Assembly: GCA_002163135.1 (NCBI GenBank)
Contig: MAAN01000005.1
Span: 1 to 59,041, forward strand
Origin: Alphaproteobacteria bacterium 46_93_T64
GTDB lineage: Bacteria; Pseudomonadota; Alphaproteobacteria; Sneathiellales; Sneathiellaceae
Direction of reading: 5' to 3'
DNA: 59,041 bases
Below, in pieces: positions 50,854 through 59,041 of the stretch. Positions within the stretch are counted from its first letter, which is position 1, and each line of letters starts with the position of its first letter. The notes below the pieces were generated by a model. It was not told the origin of the DNA, made no database searches, and saw nothing but the letters and a program-made list of their open reading frames with translations. A program made the translations under genes and the position numbers.

Positions 50854-51318
50854 TTAAACTCTCCGTGTGTTTTTAGAGTTCATAGATGCAACGTCCAGAG
50901 TTTCTGGAGATTGTGCTGCATGTGGATGCTCAGAGCCGCCATATACGTGCAATTTTTTCAACTGAGCACGACCAAGTGGACCTTTAGGAACCATACGCTG
51001 TACAGCTTTTTGCAGAACACGTTCTGGGTAATTGCCGCCCAGGATCTTGTCCATTGTGCGTTCTTTAATTCCGCCAGGATGACCTGTATGCCAGTAAAAT
51101 TTCTTGTCTGTCAATTTCTTGCCAGTCAGAGCAATATTTTTAGCATTAATAACAACAACGTGGTCACCACAATCGATGTTTGGAGTGAACATTGGTTTAT
51201 GCTTACCGCGTAGACGGTTTGCAATTATAGAAGCAACACGACCAAGAACGAGCCCTTCAGCATCGATCACTAGCCACTTGCTTTCAACCTCGGAAGGTTT
51301 TGCAGAATAGGTTTTCAT
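50854..51318 (-). CDS. rplM: 50S ribosomal protein L13
   Basis: The 154-residue protein carries [43 protein letters not shown] and the [12 protein letters not shown] segment. It is an early assembly protein of the large subunit. It is first in the rplM-rpsI operon, with a near-consensus promoter about 70 bases upstream. Confidence 0.98.
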   Translation of the reverse strand: MKTYSAKPSEVESKWLVIDAEGLVLGRVASIIANRLRGKHKPMFTPNIDCGDHVVVINAKNIALTGKKLTDKKFYWHTGHPGGIKERTMDKILGGNYPERVLQKAVQRMVPKGPLGRAQLKKLHVYGGSEHPHAAQSPETLDVASMNSKNTRRV

Positions 51319-51386
51319 TAAATTTTAGCCTTCGACAAGCGTGTCAAAACAAAATAAGGGAGCACATGCCCCCATAACTGATGCGG

Positions 51387-51415
51387 TTTATAATTTCACT
51401 TTGCGCATATGTCAA
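51387..51415 (-). promoter_or_regulatory. rplM-rpsI promoter
   Basis: On the minus strand, a perfect TTGACA (51410-51415) is followed after 17 bases by TATAAA (51387-51392). This is the strongest sigma-70 promoter seen in the window, suitable for ribosomal genes. Confidence 0.85.
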
Positions 51416-51450
51416 ACGAAAAAGGGCAATAAAAACACGACATTATTGAT

Positions 51451-51468
51451 GCGGTATTATAATACCGC
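51451..51468. promoter_or_regulatory. Perfect 18-bp palindrome upstream of rplM promoter
   Basis: GCGGTATTATAATACCGC lies 36 bases upstream of the rplM -35 box and 27 bases after the thioesterase stop. It could be a regulator site or a T-run-free terminator of the thioesterase gene. A related stretch TGATGCGGTTTATAAT covers the rplM -10. Confidence 0.5.
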
Positions 51469-51494
51469 TAAAAATGAGCCCTAATTTTCAGCGT

Positions 51495-51914
51495 TTATTT
51501 TTGCGGTGGGATTGCATAGGTCAGCGTCGCATGCGCAACCGGTTTTTCGTCCCCATCAGAATATATGGAAACATCCCCTGTTGCCAATAACTTACCGAGT
51601 TTAAGTAAGCGTCCCTCTGCTCTTAATTTTCCCGATTTTGGCTTCCGGAGGAAATTTATATTGAGATTTGTAGTTACTGCAAGTGCCACAGGGCCGATTT
51701 GAGCCAGTAATAATAAATACATTGTTACATCAGTCAGTGACATTAACGTTGGTCCCGAGACGGTACCGCCTGGGCGCAAATCTTTTGGTTTGGTCTGCAT
51801 CTGCATGACAATTGAGCTCGCATCAATAGACACCACCTCAAAGCCCATATGCTCGATCTCTGGGAACTGTTGGCCCATAAACTCTTGCAACATGGCGGGG
51901 GACATAACTGTCAT
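51495..51914 (-). CDS. PaaI-type hotdog thioesterase
   Basis: The 139-residue hotdog-fold protein has LRPGGTVSGPTLMSLTDVTMYLLL (helix with the catalytic Asp) and NINFLRKPKSGKLRAEGRLLKLGK, both typical of the PaaI/YbgC-like group. It should hydrolyse acyl-CoA thioesters. It lies upstream of rplM on the same strand but is separated by a palindrome and promoter. Confidence 0.88.
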   Translation of the reverse strand: MTVMSPAMLQEFMGQQFPEIEHMGFEVVSIDASSIVMQMQTKPKDLRPGGTVSGPTLMSLTDVTMYLLLLAQIGPVALAVTTNLNINFLRKPKSGKLRAEGRLLKLGKLLATGDVSIYSDGDEKPVAHATLTYAIPPQK

Positions 51915-52072
51915 GGGTAGGCACTCCGTTTATTTTTGTTCTTCGGTGTTCTATAGCCTTATTTTTCTAATCTGAACAGCCTTGGAAGTTTTCATCTGAC
52001 CATTGCACGGATTGTGAAATCGGTTAATCTAGCGGGCAATTAATAAGACAGATAAGTAAAAGAGGAAAAACC

Positions 52073-52879
52073 ATGCCCGCCCCCGACGCAAAATCAGCAA
52101 CGACAGATGAGCTAATCATAGTGTCGTGTGCCGATAAAGTAGCTACCATTTGTCTAAATCAGCCCAATTCTAGAAATGCGCTATCCTCACAATTGATGAG
52201 TGCACTACAAGAGACATTTACGGAGCTGGGAACACGCGATGATGTGGGCGTCATTATTCTGGAGGCCGCCGGACCAGTATTTTCCTCAGGCCATAACTTG
52301 AAAGAAGTGATTGGGGACAGCCGGAAAAAAACAATGTTGGCATTGTTTAATCAATGCAGTGAAATGATGCAGACAATTGTTAATTGCCCCAAACCTGTTA
52401 TTGCAAAAGTAAATGGCGTTGCCACGGCAGCAGGCTCACAACTTGTCGCAAGCTGTGACCTTGCCTTTGCGAGCAACACGTCACGCTTTGCAACTCCGGG
52501 CGTTAATCTTGGACTGTTCTGTTCCACGCCAATGGTAGCACTCAGCCGCAATGTCTCGCCTAAACATGCAATGGAAATGTTGCTAAGCGGTGAATTTATT
52601 GATGCAGATCATGCGGCTCGTATCGGTCTCGTCAATCGCGCAGTAGAAGAAAATGAATTGGATGAAACAGTCCAATCATTCGCTGCGCGTATCGCCTCGA
52701 AATCCGCATTGACAGTAAAAACTGGGAAAACAGCCTTTTACAAACAACTCCCCATGAACCTTGAGGATGCCTACGCGTATGCATCAGAAGTCATGGCGGA
52801 GAATATGCAAACTCTGGATGCCCAAGAGGGTATTTCAGCATTTTTGGAAAAACGTGATCCGAAATGGCAGGACAAATAA
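52073..52879 (+). CDS. Enoyl-CoA hydratase/isomerase-family protein (ECHDC3-like)
   Basis: The 268-residue crotonase has the oxyanion segments SSGHNLKEV and NGVATAAGSQLVASCDLAFAS. Both glutamates used by true hydratases appear to be replaced (Gln in AAGSQL, Gly in TPGVNLGLF), as in ECHDC3-type relatives, so classic hydration of enoyl-CoA is doubtful. The stop is directly followed by the next gene's ATG, so it is operonic with the CoA-binding and sulfhydrylase genes. Confidence 0.88.
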   Translation: MPAPDAKSATTDELIIVSCADKVATICLNQPNSRNALSSQLMSALQETFTELGTRDDVGVIILEAAGPVFSSGHNLKEVIGDSRKKTMLALFNQCSEMMQTIVNCPKPVIAKVNGVATAAGSQLVASCDLAFASNTSRFATPGVNLGLFCSTPMVALSRNVSPKHAMEMLLSGEFIDADHAARIGLVNRAVEENELDETVQSFAARIASKSALTVKTGKTAFYKQLPMNLEDAYAYASEVMAENMQTLDAQEGISAFLEKRDPKWQDK

Positions 52880-53374
52880 ATGGATCACAGTACGTATAGT
52901 GACGATTATATAAATGAAATTTTGCAGGATGTGAAAACCGTTGCGTTGGTGGGGGCCAGCGACAACCCAGTTAGACCATCCTATTTTGTGATGCGGTATA
53001 TGCAACGTAAAGGGTATCGCATTATTCCGGTTAATCCGGGCAAAGCAGGCGCAGAACTGTTAGGAGAGAAGATCTACGCCTCACTTGATGACATCGATGT
53101 TCCAGTGGACATGGTGGATTGCTTTCGAAATTCAGAAGCCATTCCCGCCATTGCCGAACAAGCCATTGCTATAAATGCAAAGGTTCTATGGACGCAACTG
53201 GGTGTCATCAGTCCAGAGGCTGCGAAGGTAGCTGAAGGTGCGGGCTTGCGGGTCGTTATGAACCGCTGCCCAAAAATCGAGTTTGGCCGCCTTTCGGGGG
53301 AAATCGCATATATGGGCGGCCGTTCCCGAATTATTTCTTCCAAGCGCAATAAACTACTAGGGAAACGAAAATGA
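52880..53374 (+). CDS. CoA-binding domain protein (YccU type)
   Basis: The 164-residue protein is a single Rossmann-type CoA-binding domain: VALVGASDNPVRPSYFVMRYMQRKGYRIIPVNPG, VDMVDCFRNSEAIPAIAEQAI, and the MNRCPKIEFGRL ending typical of YccU. It probably binds CoA or a related nucleotide. It overlaps the sulfhydrylase start by four bases; this trio is a familiar alphaproteobacterial arrangement. Confidence 0.92.
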   Translation: MDHSTYSDDYINEILQDVKTVALVGASDNPVRPSYFVMRYMQRKGYRIIPVNPGKAGAELLGEKIYASLDDIDVPVDMVDCFRNSEAIPAIAEQAIAINAKVLWTQLGVISPEAAKVAEGAGLRVVMNRCPKIEFGRLSGEIAYMGGRSRIISSKRNKLLGKRK

Positions 53375-54651
53375 CCGAACCAAAGTTCGAAACACTCTCC
53401 GTCCATGCGGGAGCGGCACCAGATCCAACAACAGGTGCGCGCATCACGCCAATTTATCAAACAGCATCATATGTCTTTGATGATGCCGATCACGCAGCCG
53501 AACTTTTCAATCTGCAAGCCTTTGGAAATATCTACACGCGTCTGACTAATCCAACTAATGCCGTGCTGGAAGAACGTGTTGCCACATTGGAAGGCGGTGC
53601 CACTGGCCTTGCTGTCGCGTCAGGTCACGCAGCACAAATGATCACCTTCCATACATTGATGGAACCCGGCGATGATTTTTTGGCATCCAGCAAATTATAT
53701 GGCGGCTCCATCACCCAATTCAGTCAAGCTTTCAAAAAATTTGACTGGAACGCGATTTTTGTCGATCCGACAGATCCTGAGGATTTCAGGAAAGCGCTGA
53801 CGCCTAAATGTAAAGCGATCTTCATTGAAAGCCTTGCCAATCCGGGCGGCGTTATAACTGACATAGAAGCCATCGCGAATATCGCGCATGAAGCCGGCAT
53901 CCCTTTGATTGTCGATAACACTCTCGCCTCACCCTATCTTTGCCGCCCGATTGAATTTGGCGCGGATATCGTGGTGCATTCCGCGACAAAATTCCTTGGC
54001 GGGCACGGTAATTCGGTTGGCGGCATTATTGTGGATTCAGGAAAATTTGACTGGAGTGCCAGCGACAAGTTTAAAACACTTAGCGAGCCAAATCCGTCTT
54101 ATCACGGCACGAAATTCCATGAAACATTTGGTGAGCTTGCCTTTGGGATTGCTTGCCGTGCCTTGGGCCTTCGGGATTTAGGTCCTGCGCTCTCTCCCTT
54201 TAATGCCTTCCTTATTACGACAGGTATTGAAACTCTCGCTCTACGCATGCGCCAGCATTGTGAGAATGCCCTGAAAGTAGCCGAATACTTAAGTCGTCAC
54301 GAAAATGTATCCTGGGTTTCCTACGCTGGACTTGCCGACGATAAGTATCATGGGCTTGCCCAGAAATATATGCGTGGCGGTGCCGGCGGTGCTGTTATGA
54401 CATTTGGCATTAAGGGTGGATATGATGCAGGCATCAAGATGGTGGAAGGAGTAGAGCTGTTTTCACACCTTGCTAATATTGGTGACACACGCAGCCTGAT
54501 CATCCATCCAAGTTCCACAACTCATCGCCAACTGGGAGAAGAGCAGCAGGTTGCCGCAGGAGCAGGCCCAGATGTAATTCGCCTATCCATCGGTATTGAG
54601 AATGTCGAAGACATTATTGCGGATCTGGATCAAGCCCTTAGCAACAGCTAA
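53371..54651 (+). CDS. metY: O-acetyl/succinylhomoserine sulfhydrylase (MetY type)
   Basis: The 426-residue PLP enzyme of the Cys/Met family has ARITPIYQTASYVFDDADHAAELF, YTRLTNPTNAVLEERVATLEGG, DNTLASPYLCRPIEFGADIVVHSATKFLGG with the PLP lysine, and SLIIHPSSTTHRQL. It makes homocysteine directly from activated homoserine and sulfide. The preferred ester cannot be told. hom at 12.3 kb supplies the precursor pathway. Confidence 0.93.
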   Translation: MTEPKFETLSVHAGAAPDPTTGARITPIYQTASYVFDDADHAAELFNLQAFGNIYTRLTNPTNAVLEERVATLEGGATGLAVASGHAAQMITFHTLMEPGDDFLASSKLYGGSITQFSQAFKKFDWNAIFVDPTDPEDFRKALTPKCKAIFIESLANPGGVITDIEAIANIAHEAGIPLIVDNTLASPYLCRPIEFGADIVVHSATKFLGGHGNSVGGIIVDSGKFDWSASDKFKTLSEPNPSYHGTKFHETFGELAFGIACRALGLRDLGPALSPFNAFLITTGIETLALRMRQHCENALKVAEYLSRHENVSWVSYAGLADDKYHGLAQKYMRGGAGGAVMTFGIKGGYDAGIKMVEGVELFSHLANIGDTRSLIIHPSSTTHRQLGEEQQVAAGAGPDVIRLSIGIENVEDIIADLDQALSNS

Positions 54652-54654
54652 TCC

Positions 54655-55035
54655 TCAGCTGTCGTAAACTGACAGTTCTATCAAATTCAAATCCGGGTCG
54701 CGCACATAAATAGATGTGATCGTCCCGGACGCTCCAGTTCGTTTAACTGGCCCTTCCAGTATTTCAACACCTCCGCCCTGAAGCTTCTTTTGGGCGTCCT
54801 CAAGAGGCACTGAAATTTCGAAACACAAATCTGCTGTCCCCGGAAGAGCCACATGCGCTTTTGGCTCCAACTCCCGGCCTTTGATGTGCAAATTTATCTT
54901 CTGAGCACCGAAATGTAATGCTTGTCGTCCTTCGCCAAAAGGCTCAAACGTCATTCCAAGTAAATCGCAGTAAAAATATTTCGTATTTTCCAAATTCTCT
55001 ACTGTAATAACTAAATGATCTATGATTTTTATCAT
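54655..55035 (-). CDS. VOC-family (glyoxalase-like) protein
   Basis: The 126-residue protein has the VOC pattern IIDHLVITVENLENTKYFYCDLLGMTF with the first metal His, QALHFGAQKINLH, and TSIYVRDPDLNLIELSVYD with the closing Glu. Candidate metal ligands H7, H53 or H55 and E121 are present. It is a lyase, dioxygenase or binding protein of unknown substrate. It is convergent with metY. Confidence 0.9.
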   Translation of the reverse strand: MIKIIDHLVITVENLENTKYFYCDLLGMTFEPFGEGRQALHFGAQKINLHIKGRELEPKAHVALPGTADLCFEISVPLEDAQKKLQGGGVEILEGPVKRTGASGTITSIYVRDPDLNLIELSVYDS

Positions 55036-55147
55036 TGTATTCCAAATTCTTTAAATAACATGCCATCGCAATTCAATTTATTATTTCATATTGAAAGTAA
55101 TGAATAAACCACAATTTCCGAATTCAGTTACTGAATAGGAACTTGAT

Positions 55148-55546
55148 ATGAAAAAATTACTTATAACAGCGGTGGCTCTTCCCGCATTACTTTTGAGTAC
55201 TGGCATTGCAAATAGTGACCCCGTTAGCGCCAGCATTGGTTGGTTCAGCAGCACAGGCTTCCAATCCTCTTACAGCAAATCCACAAAAGACTTACGGGCC
55301 AATTTAATCAAAAAGGCAGAAAGCGGATTTTACGACGGATTTGATACCTATTACACCGTCTTCAACTCCACAACCATCGGTGCGCAAGTTGTCATTTCAG
55401 ATAGCGAAATAACGGCTCAAACTATCTCAGCCTCCAGCTGCGGAAACATCAGCAGCCAAAACTCTGCCAACTCTGCCGGTAATAACGACAACTCTAGCGA
55501 AGGTGACATTACTTGCATCACAAATGGAGGCTCTAATGATAACTAG
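55148..55546 (+). CDS. Secreted HfaA-like adhesion protein
   Basis: The 132-residue protein has a signal peptide (KKLLITAVALPALLLSTGIANS). The mature part is Ser/Asn/Thr-rich with YTVFNSTTIGAQVVISDSEIT and a polar, two-Cys C-terminus. Together with the overlapping HfaB-like gene this suggests a HfaA-like surface-anchor subunit exported by a CsgG-type pore; the sequence itself is too low in complexity for certainty. Confidence 0.5.
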   Translation: MKKLLITAVALPALLLSTGIANSDPVSASIGWFSSTGFQSSYSKSTKDLRANLIKKAESGFYDGFDTYYTVFNSTTIGAQVVISDSEITAQTISASSCGNISSQNSANSAGNNDNSSEGDITCITNGGSNDN

Positions 55547-56372
55547 GCTCCTGTCCCTATCACTGGCATCGACCCTGCTGCTTGGTGGTTGTGTTGCGAA
55601 TAGCAAACAAAATGTAGCTCTGGAACAAGGCCCTCCCGTTGAAACAATCAGTACGCCGTATAAAGACTTACTGACGTGTATATCGGCTCAAAAAGCAATG
55701 ACTGGGGCATGGTCTGTTGGTGAAATTTCTGACGCCACGGGTAAAACTTCCACCAATACTGACGGAACGGGTCGGTTCATTTCGCAAGGTGCTGGCGACA
55801 TGATGCAGACAATCCTGTTAAATGCAGGGGCTGAAAAACTGCTCAACCGACGCGACCCACGTCCTGCCATCATGGAAGCAAAATGGGGCGTTCGGAAGCT
55901 CGATAAGGTGACCCCAACTGACTATTACATCACAGGGTCTATCAATACGTTAGATTTCCTGCCCGGTGCCAGCGCCGAAATTTCAGTTATGGGAATTGGT
56001 CCGCGTTATCGCCAGAACCGGGCCATCGTTGGGTTGGACCTCCATCTCACAGATGCAAACACCACCGAAGTCATTGCAGCCACTAATGTTTCTAAACAAA
56101 TTTTTGCAGATGAAGCCGGCTTTGGTATCGGTCGCTTTTTTGGCACCACATTTATTGATTTTGATATGAGCGCGGGCAATCGGGAACCCCTGCAACTCTC
56201 ATTACGTTCCATGCTGCAATTCGGATTATTCGAACTTTTAAAACAACGCTCCCCTGATCTTGAATCTGCTTGCCAGTATCTGGTGGATCAGGTCGAAGGC
56301 GTTTCCGAAATGAAAAGCGCAGAAACCAAAACAATCAAAGAAGATAACCATAACTTCCAAAGCGAAGAATAA
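55536..56372 (+). CDS. hfaB: CsgG/HfaB-family outer-membrane secretion lipoprotein
   Basis: The 278-residue protein has lipobox LLGGC (Cys19), then TPYKDLLTCI and the CsgG-domain pattern GEISDATGK...GRFISQGAGDMMQTIL, YYITGSINTLDF and IVGLDLHLTDANTTEVI. CsgG/HfaB proteins form outer-membrane pores that export curli or holdfast-anchor subunits. ATG 55536 with GGAGG upstream overlaps the end of the HfaA-like gene by 11 bases, indicating one operon with the genes on either side. Confidence 0.8.
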   Translation: MITRLLSLSLASTLLLGGCVANSKQNVALEQGPPVETISTPYKDLLTCISAQKAMTGAWSVGEISDATGKTSTNTDGTGRFISQGAGDMMQTILLNAGAEKLLNRRDPRPAIMEAKWGVRKLDKVTPTDYYITGSINTLDFLPGASAEISVMGIGPRYRQNRAIVGLDLHLTDANTTEVIAATNVSKQIFADEAGFGIGRFFGTTFIDFDMSAGNREPLQLSLRSMLQFGLFELLKQRSPDLESACQYLVDQVEGVSEMKSAETKTIKEDNHNFQSEE

Positions 56373-56415
56373 CGTTCAGGCGAGGTCAAATTTTTAATTT
56401 TTATAGGAGAAGTAA

Positions 56416-56976
56416 ATGCGAAAATTTCTATTATCTAGCGCTATTGTAGGCTTAATTCTTCCTGCCACAGTTGTATTTGCAGAAACTAACGGGATGCCAA
56501 ACGTAGATGTCAATGTGCCAGTGAATGTGCCGATTAACGTTACACTGGGCAACATTGGCGCCAACAACAGTAATATACAGGGCAATATTTCGGTCGGCGG
56601 TAATAACACTCTGCCAGGTTCTGGTGTCTTTGCTCAACAAGTCGGATATGGCCAAATGCTAGATGGTTCTGGCGCTATACCAACGATGAATGGCTCAGCC
56701 TTCCAAATTGGCCATATTGTCAGTCAGAACAACGTATTTAAAAGTATGCCAGTCGTGGCAAAACTTGGAGACAATGAAACAGAGACAGTCCCGCTGCAAA
56801 TACAATCTTATGCGGTCGGCGCGACAGCAGTGACGGAAAATAGTTATAACTATACACCTCCAGCGTATGATCAATTTGATATTTCCGGTAGATATTCAAT
56901 TACCTTGTATAAGTCAAACGGCAACGCCTTCTGGAATGGTTCCCTCGGAATTTATAGCAATGATGTTGTTCACTAG
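56416..56976 (+). CDS. Secreted Asn/Gly-rich protein of the HfaB cluster
   Basis: The 186-residue protein has a signal peptide (KFLLSSAIVGLILPATVVFA) and an Asn/Val-rich first part with a short self-similar stretch VDVNVPVNVPINVTLGNIG. No Cys is present. It does not resemble HfaD in length. Likely a surface subunit exported by the HfaB-like pore. A strong terminator follows, closing the three-gene unit. Confidence 0.6.
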   Translation: MRKFLLSSAIVGLILPATVVFAETNGMPNVDVNVPVNVPINVTLGNIGANNSNIQGNISVGGNNTLPGSGVFAQQVGYGQMLDGSGAIPTMNGSAFQIGHIVSQNNVFKSMPVVAKLGDNETETVPLQIQSYAVGATAVTENSYNYTPPAYDQFDISGRYSITLYKSNGNAFWNGSLGIYSNDVVH

Positions 56977-56984
56977 CATTCTTA

Positions 56985-57008
56985 GGGCGGCGGAAGTCGC
57001 CCTTTTTT
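56985..57008 (+). terminator. Terminator of the HfaB-like operon
   Basis: The stem GGGCG/CGCCC with an 8-base loop is followed by six T. It ends at the convergent ctaA stop codon. Confidence 0.85.
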
Positions 57009-58062
57009 AACTGTGTTTATTCGCGTGATAGGTAAAGGTTGCAAGTCCCAGCACAATCATACCACCCGTCTGATGCAATGCCCCAAGAGTTACAGGGACA
57101 ACGGCGATTAACGTCCAGATTCCTAGCAACACTTGTAACAATGTCGCGCCAAATAAAAACGCGGCACCTTTACGGCTCAAATCAGATTGTCCGTTATTTT
57201 TGGATTTCAGAAACAGCCAGAAGATTGCAGCAAAAACCACATATGCCATCATGCGATGGGTAAATTGAATAGTCGTCAGGTTTTCCAGAAAATTCATATA
57301 CCATGGTTGTAGATGGAACAGATCATCTGGCAGGAACCCCTCCCCCATCATCGGCCATTCGTTGTAAATAAAGCCCGCGTTCAGCCCCGCAACAAAACCA
57401 CCAACGAGAATTTGTCCAAAGACCAAAAGCAAACATATGCCTGATAGTTGGGTTAATGCGCCCGTTTTCGCATCCGCATTTTCACGTGGATATAGCAGAT
57501 CAAGTACCGTCCACAGCAAGGCCACAAATATAAGGCATGCCAGCGACAAATGGGCCGTTAGGCGGTAATGGCTTACATCGGGGTGATCTACCAAACCGCT
57601 TTTGACCATTAACCAGCCCATGACACCTTGGCTCCCCCCTAAAACGAGCAGCCCCAAAAGTCTTGGAATGTGGCTCGCAGGAATTTTCCGCAATAGTAAA
57701 AAAGCGAGAAATGGCAGCACAAATGCCAGACCAATTACGCGCCCGAGCAATCTATGAGAATACTCGAAAACAAAAATCCCCTTAAACTCATCAAGGCTCA
57801 TCCCTTTATTAACTTTCTGATATTCAGGGAATGCTTTATATTTGTTAAATTCCTCTGCCCATGCCTCCGTCCCGATTGGCGGTAGCCATCCGGTCACCGG
57901 ACGCCACTCAACCATGGAAAGACCCGAATTTGTCAAGCGCGTCACACCGCCCAAAATAACCATCGCGAAAACAAGCAGGGCAACCATTAGTAGCCAGCTT
58001 GCAATTAGTTTTTGGTTCGTTCTTGGCATTGAGAAGCCATATGTCTGTGTCTTGCTTTTCAT
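57007..58062 (-). CDS. ctaA: Heme A synthase CtaA (COX15)
   Basis: The protein of about 350 residues has eight membrane segments and COX15 hallmarks: VILGGVTRLTNSGLSMVEWRPVTGWLPP, FVFEYSHRLLGRVIG, SHYRLTAHLSLA, FVAGLNAGFIYNEWPMM, FTHRMMAYVVF and LGALHQTGG, with four heme-ligand His. It oxidises heme O to heme A for cytochrome oxidase. ATG 58062 is my start; an in-frame codon at 58194 adds 44 unconserved residues. ctaA often lies near this ribosomal/sulfhydrylase cluster. Confidence 0.95.
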   Translation of the reverse strand: MKSKTQTYGFSMPRTNQKLIASWLLMVALLVFAMVILGGVTRLTNSGLSMVEWRPVTGWLPPIGTEAWAEEFNKYKAFPEYQKVNKGMSLDEFKGIFVFEYSHRLLGRVIGLAFVLPFLAFLLLRKIPASHIPRLLGLLVLGGSQGVMGWLMVKSGLVDHPDVSHYRLTAHLSLACLIFVALLWTVLDLLYPRENADAKTGALTQLSGICLLLVFGQILVGGFVAGLNAGFIYNEWPMMGEGFLPDDLFHLQPWYMNFLENLTTIQFTHRMMAYVVFAAIFWLFLKSKNNGQSDLSRKGAAFLFGATLLQVLLGIWTLIAVVPVTLGALHQTGGMIVLGLATFTYHANKHS

Positions 58063-58354
58063 GCGGCGAACATACTCTGGTTTGGTTTTTATTTGCAATG
58101 CCAATAACAAGGGGTTTGGCGTAAGTAAATTTCCTTTATCCAATATCCCGATGGAAAGCAGTTCAGAATTCGAGCAGGCCCAACTAGTGAGCAAAATCGA
58201 GATATAAAAATCTAAAACACACGAGGTGCAAATTCAACTTTCATAATATTAGTAAAGTTGAATACAACTAATAATGTAACCCATTAATGAAATATAAAAC
58301 AATTCCGCATGAAATAGGACTGCAGTACTAAGTATAGTGGCTTGGAGATGTAGA

Positions 58355-59041
58355 ATGAGTGACAGCACTAAACAATCAAAAGACGAATTGCACCAAGATT
58401 TGGAGCAATTACTATCAAACAGTTCTACGCAAGGTTCCAAGTTAACTGAAGAAGAAGATAGTATTAAGGGTGACAAGGCGCTTGACGAAAGCGACCTTTC
58501 TTTATCCAGCATCCATACTGGAAGCGGTTCCGAATACGAAAATTCCCAAGCAAAAGAAAACAAAACAGAGACTACGGCTGAAAATAACTCAACCATTGCT
58601 AGTGTCGTTGATGAGAATTCGATTGAAGAAAACTCCACCGCGGAATTCCGATCATCTGAAGAATCACTCCCTAGTACACCAATCGAGGTTTCTGCACTTT
58701 TAAGCGAAGTTCAAGAGAGTGTTCAGGTTGATGCAGAAGGAATTGATCCGTCAATTTCCCCTCTTCTTGCAGGTACTGATGATATTGAAACGCTGCATTC
58801 TAATCGAGAGCAAGCTGAAGATAATACAAATCCAGTCGTCACATCTAACGATGGACAAGAAGTAGAACTCAATAATGCCGCACCAGAAAGTGTGGCCCTT
58901 GATACAAACTCAATCGATGAAGGTGCCTCAATTGGCGATGTGGTCGGAACCGTCTCAGCGACAGATCCTGAAAGTGACACTCTCAGTTATTCCTTGTCCG
59001 ATGATGCGGGTGGCATGTTTACCATTGATGCCTCAAGCGGT
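58355..59041 (+). CDS. Large cadherin-type adhesin, 5' part
   Basis: The frame is open from ATG 58355 (GGAG upstream) to the window end, 229 codons without a stop. The first 175 residues are acidic, Ser/Glu-rich and disordered with no signal peptide. A cadherin-like repeat then begins: LDTNSIDEGASIGDVVGTVSATDPESDTLSYSL. Such giants are usually type I-secreted adhesins with a C-terminal export signal. Proximity to HfaB-like genes suggests a surface-attachment locus. Confidence 0.8.
   Translation, partial: MSDSTKQSKDELHQDLEQLLSNSSTQGSKLTEEEDSIKGDKALDESDLSLSSIHTGSGSEYENSQAKENKTETTAENNSTIASVVDENSIEENSTAEFRSSEESLPSTPIEVSALLSEVQESVQVDAEGIDPSISPLLAGTDDIETLHSNREQAEDNTNPVVTSNDGQEVELNNAAPESVALDTNSIDEGASIGDVVGTVSATDPESDTLSYSLSDDAGGMFTIDASSG

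Overview
The window reads as chromosome of an AT-leaning marine-type alphaproteobacterium. Supporting signs are an alaC-hom-glpX-recJ operon, rplM-rpsI with a crotonase / CoA-binding / homoserine sulfhydrylase cluster beside it, class I PHA synthase, CtaA (heme A synthase), HfaB-like lipoprotein export genes and a PAS_5-type protein. A Sneathiella/Kiloniella/Kordiimonas-like relative is my best guess, but genus cannot be fixed from sequence alone.

Layout. 1-9.3 kb: tRNA-Gln, then mostly single genes (ABM protein, histidine phosphatase, a TetR regulator divergent from a carotenoid oxygenase with a clear inverted-repeat operator, PilZ protein, an unnamed membrane protein, pentapeptide-repeat protein, NIPSNAP). 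9.3-20.2 kb: tRNA-Glu, the minus-strand operon alaC-hom-glpX-recJ, an OmpA-type lipoprotein, phaC, gamma carbonic anhydrase and argC. 20.2-36.6 kb: accessory metabolism. It holds an orphan polyamine-type binding protein, LysE exporter, CAT-family acetyltransferase, PAS protein, IYD-like nitroreductase, ureidoglycolate-lyase-like protein, a complete Pot-type ABC operon whose second permease has an extra C-terminal extension, an ArsR/SRPBCC operon divergent from a YCII gene with an operator in each promoter spacer, a long-form GAPDH behind a structured leader, and an SDR/hydrolase operon with a palindrome on its -10 box.

36.6-50.3 kb: a mobile, visibly AT-richer island inserted directly downstream of rpsI. 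It carries a full-length tyrosine integrase at the rpsI edge, a catalytic-core-only integrase (189 aa), a truncated integrase, an HUH Rep-like endonuclease, a GIY-YIG nuclease, a Schlafen/AlbA_2 protein, several unrecognised cargo genes and a repeat system. The repeat system consists of (i) displaced copies of the small integrase's 3' end starting at or one base from the catalytic Tyr codon, each preceded by a GGCC hairpin; (ii) a decayed second copy of the convergent partner gene; and (iii) six copies of a ~28-bp TGTTTAAAA...ACGTCCAA motif, all in the same orientation. I read this as a stack of successive insertions, possibly by an undescribed small-integrase element that targets its own integrase 3' end. 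This is the most interesting part of the window.

50.3-59 kb: core genes again (rpsI, rplM with a near-consensus promoter, PaaI-type thioesterase, ECHDC3-like crotonase, CoA-binding protein, homoserine sulfhydrylase, VOC protein), then a secreted HfaA/HfaB-like adhesion cluster, ctaA, and the 5' end of a large cadherin-type adhesin running off the window. No CRISPR array, rRNA operon or IS element with recognisable ends was seen.
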